NCBI GenBank assembly: GCA_002867475.1 | Contig: PKTL01000078.1 | Coordinates: forward strand, 1-45,766 | Source: Candidatus Woesearchaeota archaeon | GTDB taxonomy: Archaea > Nanobdellota > Nanobdellia > Woesearchaeales > BM511 | Direction of reading: 5' to 3' | Length of the DNA: 45,766 bases | Part shown: in pieces, positions 43,807 to 45,766 of the stretch | Position numbering within the stretch: the first letter of the stretch is position 1 | Layout: the number at the start of each line of letters is the position of its first letter | Translations under genes and position numbers: made by a program | The notes under the pieces: generated by a model | Databases searched by the model: none | What the model saw: only the letters and a program-made list of their open reading frames with translations | What the model was told of the DNA's origin: nothing

Positions 43807-44163
43807 TTAAACCCTTCCATAATCATCTGAGAATCTTTCTATGTCATCTTCTTCTAGGTATTCTCCTTTTTGGATCTCGTAGATGACAACTCCTTTTTCG
43901 CCTGCTTTGATCCTGTGCTTTGCCATCTTTGGTATGAAAACTTCATCAAGCTCATAAACAGGTTTTTCTTCTTCATCAAGAACAAACACACCAGAACCAG
44001 ATACTATCAACCAGGTTTCTTCTCTATGCTTATGCCTTTGATAGCTTAAGCTTTGGCCCGGCTTGACAGTAATAATCTTCTCTTTTTTACCAGGTTCTTC
44101 ATTAATATTTACAAAATGACCCCATGGACGAGCCTCATGATATAAAGATAGTTTCTGATTCAT
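43807..44163 (-). CDS. Mannose-6-phosphate isomerase type II cupin
   Basis: A 118-residue single cupin: EARPWGHFVNINEE, VKPGQSLSYQRHKHREETWLI (metal-binding His-Lys-His and Glu), SGSGVFVLDEEE and PKMAKHRIKA. It corresponds to the stand-alone C-terminal half of ManC/AlgA. I start it at 44163, one base after the upstream stop codon; eight more codons upstream would overlap that gene. It would isomerise fructose 6-phosphate to mannose 6-phosphate for GDP-mannose. Confidence 0.87.
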   Translation of the reverse strand: MNQKLSLYHEARPWGHFVNINEEPGKKEKIITVKPGQSLSYQRHKHREETWLIVSGSGVFVLDEEEKPVYELDEVFIPKMAKHRIKAGEKGVVIYEIQKGEYLEEDDIERFSDDYGRV

Positions 44164-44164
44164 C

Positions 44165-44755
44165 TTATATCTTTTCACCTTCCACAAGAATATTCTTCTT
44201 AAGCCCTTTATAATCCTTGTCGAATTCTGAACTTGTCAACATTAAAAAAGAAAAAACTTTTAGGTACTTATCAGACATTTTAGATGATAATTCCAATAAT
44301 ACTTCTTTTTTATTCTCAAGGTCTTTTTTATTCTTGAACAAAAAAAGCATATCTATATCTGAACCATTCTCCAACTCATTTCTTGCAAAAGAACCGTATA
44401 TCCATACATCAGCATCTATTTCTTGAGTTTTTAGAAAAACTACAATCTCTTCTTTCAATTCAAAAACAATATTTTCCTGTTTCTTGAATATATTAGACAA
44501 AATATCAAAATAAACATTACCTTCTTTTAATCTTACTAAACTGGATTTACCACTTACTCTATATGTGATAATATTCATCTCTTTATAGTCATCTATTATC
44601 AATTTTGCTTGATTAGAACTTATACCTGCTTCTCTTGCTATAAAGGATATGCTTTGCTCTATATTCCTATAATTATATAATGCTTTCAAGATGTTTATTT
44701 TAGCTTTGCTATCAAGCAATTTTTCAATATCGAGCAAAAATTTCTTCCTATCCAT
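44165..44755 (-). CDS. Winged-helix and minimal nucleotidyltransferase protein
   Basis: A 196-residue protein. The first half is a winged-helix-like domain (SFIAREAGISSNQAKLIIDD, NIITYRVSGKSSLVRL). The second half has the minimal nucleotidyltransferase motif YGSFARNELENGSDIDMLF (GS-x10-D-x-D). There is no HEPN partner, so a toxin-antitoxin role is not supported. It starts the operon cupin-wzx-cysQ and may be its regulator. The 66-bp gap upstream is almost pure A/T with several TATA-like boxes. Confidence 0.78.
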   Translation of the reverse strand: MDRKKFLLDIEKLLDSKAKINILKALYNYRNIEQSISFIAREAGISSNQAKLIIDDYKEMNIITYRVSGKSSLVRLKEGNVYFDILSNIFKKQENIVFELKEEIVVFLKTQEIDADVWIYGSFARNELENGSDIDMLFLFKNKKDLENKKEVLLELSSKMSDKYLKVFSFLMLTSSEFDKDYKGLKKNILVEGEKI

Positions 44756-44821
44756 TTTAATATAAATATTAAATATATAATATATTTATTATATAAGTTT
44801 TTTGTATATACTTTGATCAAA

Positions 44822-45655
44822 TCATACCCCTTTCCATTCTTTCAAAGCTTTCTCAAACCTTTCTGGTGTTCCTGTATCGAACCATTGACCGCTAAAGACG
44901 TAGCCAAAAAGCTCTCCTTTCTCTGCGAGTTGTGGAAAAACATCTTTTTCATACATTGAAAAACCTTCAGGAACAATATCTAGTACTGAAGGTTCCCAGA
45001 TAGATAAACCAGAATTAATAAGATTGCTTTGAGCATCTTCACGCTTTGGCTTCTCTACAAAATTCATTATCCTGTTTCCTTTCATCGCTGCTACGCCATA
45101 TGCTGAAGGATCTTCAACAGTGGTTAAAGCGACAGTTATCTTTGCACCGTTCTCCTTATGAGATTCATACATCTCTTCCAAATCTATATCTTTTAGCTCA
45201 TCACCGTTTGTCACTACAAATGGACCGTCTAAATGCTCTCTAGCAAGCTTTATTGCTCCAGCGCTACCGAGTGGTTCTTCTTCTACTACATGTATTATTT
45301 CCACACCCCATTTGGAGCCGTCACCAAAGTAATCTATGACTTTATCAGCCATGTGACCAATAGAAAACACAAACTTAGTAATACCATATTTCTTGAAAAG
45401 ATCAAATAAGTGTTCTGGAACTGTTTTTCCTTGTATTGGGAGAAGCGCTTTTGGCATCTCATAAGTGATCGGTCTAAAACGTGTTCCTTTTCCACCAAGC
45501 AAGAACACTGCAACCCTTGGCCTATTATGTCCAAGGCTTCTTGATAATAATACTTCTATAGCATGACTTCTATTCTTTATCTTTGTGCCATCCACAAAAG
45601 AATCTAAGTCTTTTACCATGTCTTCATCGATTGTGATTGATATTCGTTCTTTCAT
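44822..45655 (-). CDS. Ribbon-helix-helix domain fused to sugar nucleotidyltransferase
   Basis: A 277-residue fusion. Residues 1-45 are a CopG/Arc-like ribbon-helix-helix DNA-binding domain (RISITIDEDMVKDLDSFVDG, NRSHAIEVLLSRSL). From about residue 48 it is a complete GT-A nucleotidyltransferase: VFLLGGKGTRFRPITYEMPK, PLGSAGAIKLA, VTNGDELKDID, FVEKPKRED and WFDTGTPERF. With the PMI cupin two genes downstream and Gmd in the window, mannose-1-phosphate guanylylation is the likeliest reaction; glucose 1-phosphate is an alternative. AGAGGGG sits 5 nt before the start. The fusion suggests that the enzyme may also bind DNA. Confidence 0.88.
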   Translation of the reverse strand: MKERISITIDEDMVKDLDSFVDGTKIKNRSHAIEVLLSRSLGHNRPRVAVFLLGGKGTRFRPITYEMPKALLPIQGKTVPEHLFDLFKKYGITKFVFSIGHMADKVIDYFGDGSKWGVEIIHVVEEEPLGSAGAIKLAREHLDGPFVVTNGDELKDIDLEEMYESHKENGAKITVALTTVEDPSAYGVAAMKGNRIMNFVEKPKREDAQSNLINSGLSIWEPSVLDIVPEGFSMYEKDVFPQLAEKGELFGYVFSGQWFDTGTPERFEKALKEWKGV

Positions 45656-45660
45656 ATTCT

Positions 45661-45753
45661 CCCCTCTAAAAACCTAAAAGTATTACTTTATCATACCTTT
45701 TTCTTTATAAGTTTTATGGAAAGCACTAGACACTAGACATTCTCAAATGAGAT
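45661..45753 (-). promoter_or_regulatory. Promoter and repeats upstream of the RHH-nucleotidyltransferase gene
   Basis: AGAGGGG (minus strand of 45661-45667) is the ribosome binding site. CTTTATAAG (45703-45711) gives a TATA box about 50 nt before the ATG. Further upstream are a perfect tandem repeat of the 7-mer CACTAGA (45725-45738) and an inverted repeat TCTCA-AA-TGAGA (45742-45753), both of a size that RHH proteins recognise. Confidence 0.5.
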
Positions 45754-45766
45754 TTTTAAATAAAAT

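Noticed and set aside
44165-44755. HEPN-MNT toxin-antitoxin module
   Set aside because: The nucleotidyltransferase has its own winged-helix domain and no HEPN gene is adjacent; the next genes are a cupin and a flippase.
1-45766. tRNA, rRNA and insertion sequences
   Set aside because: No cloverleaf-like or rRNA-like stretches or transposase genes were recognised in the intergenic regions by eye; a dedicated scan was not possible.

Overview
The window (about 35% GC or lower) looks like a surface-glycan and protein-glycosylation island of an archaeon, most likely a DPANN lineage of the Woesearchaeota/Pacearchaeota type. Evidence: an AglB-type oligosaccharyltransferase with WWDxG signature; many genes with a TATA box about 25-28 nt before the start codon, so probably leaderless; an AbrB-PhoU type archaeal regulator; and a giant Cys-rich secreted repeat protein of a style common in those lineages. 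The lineage call is inference; there is no rRNA or tRNA here.

Layout. (1) 86-9284, minus: five envelope proteins. A TM/EF-hand-like protein, a lipoprotein and a 1555-residue secreted protein form one operon behind a strong promoter at 7732-7760. Two more small TM proteins lie upstream. (2) 9577-19077, plus: a tight operon with aglB, a pair of SMR/EamA half-size transporters, a methyltransferase, a GT-C-like membrane protein, two GT2 enzymes, gmd and rmd (GDP-D-rhamnose) and a DUF2304 protein. (3) 19084-19917, minus: a lone Bro-N (phage antirepressor-like) gene. (4) 20032-28209, plus: a GT2, all four GDP-D-glycero-D-manno-heptose enzymes (HddC, GmhB, HddA, GmhA), a TagD-like cytidylyltransferase, a CDP-alcohol phosphotransferase, two GT4 enzymes and GalE. 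(5) 28202-33209: a small HAD phosphatase and a glycosyltransferase (minus), then a nucleotidyltransferase-kinase fusion, a second nucleotidyltransferase and a GT4 (plus). (6) 33199-37119, minus: UDP-glucuronate decarboxylase, a methyltransferase, UDP-glucose dehydrogenase, and a sulfotransferase. (7) 37231-40655, minus: cysD, DUF2061, cysN, cysC (PAPS synthesis), divergent from an AbrB-PhoU regulator (plus). (8) 41571-45655, minus: cysQ, a Wzx-like flippase, a PMI-type cupin, an HTH-nucleotidyltransferase, and a ribbon-helix-helix/nucleotidyltransferase fusion.

How it may work together (inference): the sugar-nucleotide genes supply GDP-mannose, GDP-rhamnose, GDP-heptose, UDP-galactose, UDP-glucuronate and UDP-xylose. 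The glycosyltransferases build a lipid-linked glycan, and methyl, phosphoglycerol-like and sulfate groups may decorate it. SMR-type and Wzx-type flippases may export it, and AglB transfers it to Asn. The 1555-residue protein, with about 39 N-x-S/T sequons inside 18 TSR-like repeats, is an obvious candidate acceptor. The sulfate branch is complete from sulfate activation to PAP clean-up, and no PAPS reductase is present, so it points to sulfated surface glycans rather than sulfur assimilation.

No intergenic stretch exceeds 300 bases; the largest (9285-9576, 292 bp) carries two stem-loops and divergent promoters. Unusual regulatory structure is listed under findings: duplicated promoter blocks, an inverted repeat around the cysD TATA box, and a TATA region shared by divergent genes.
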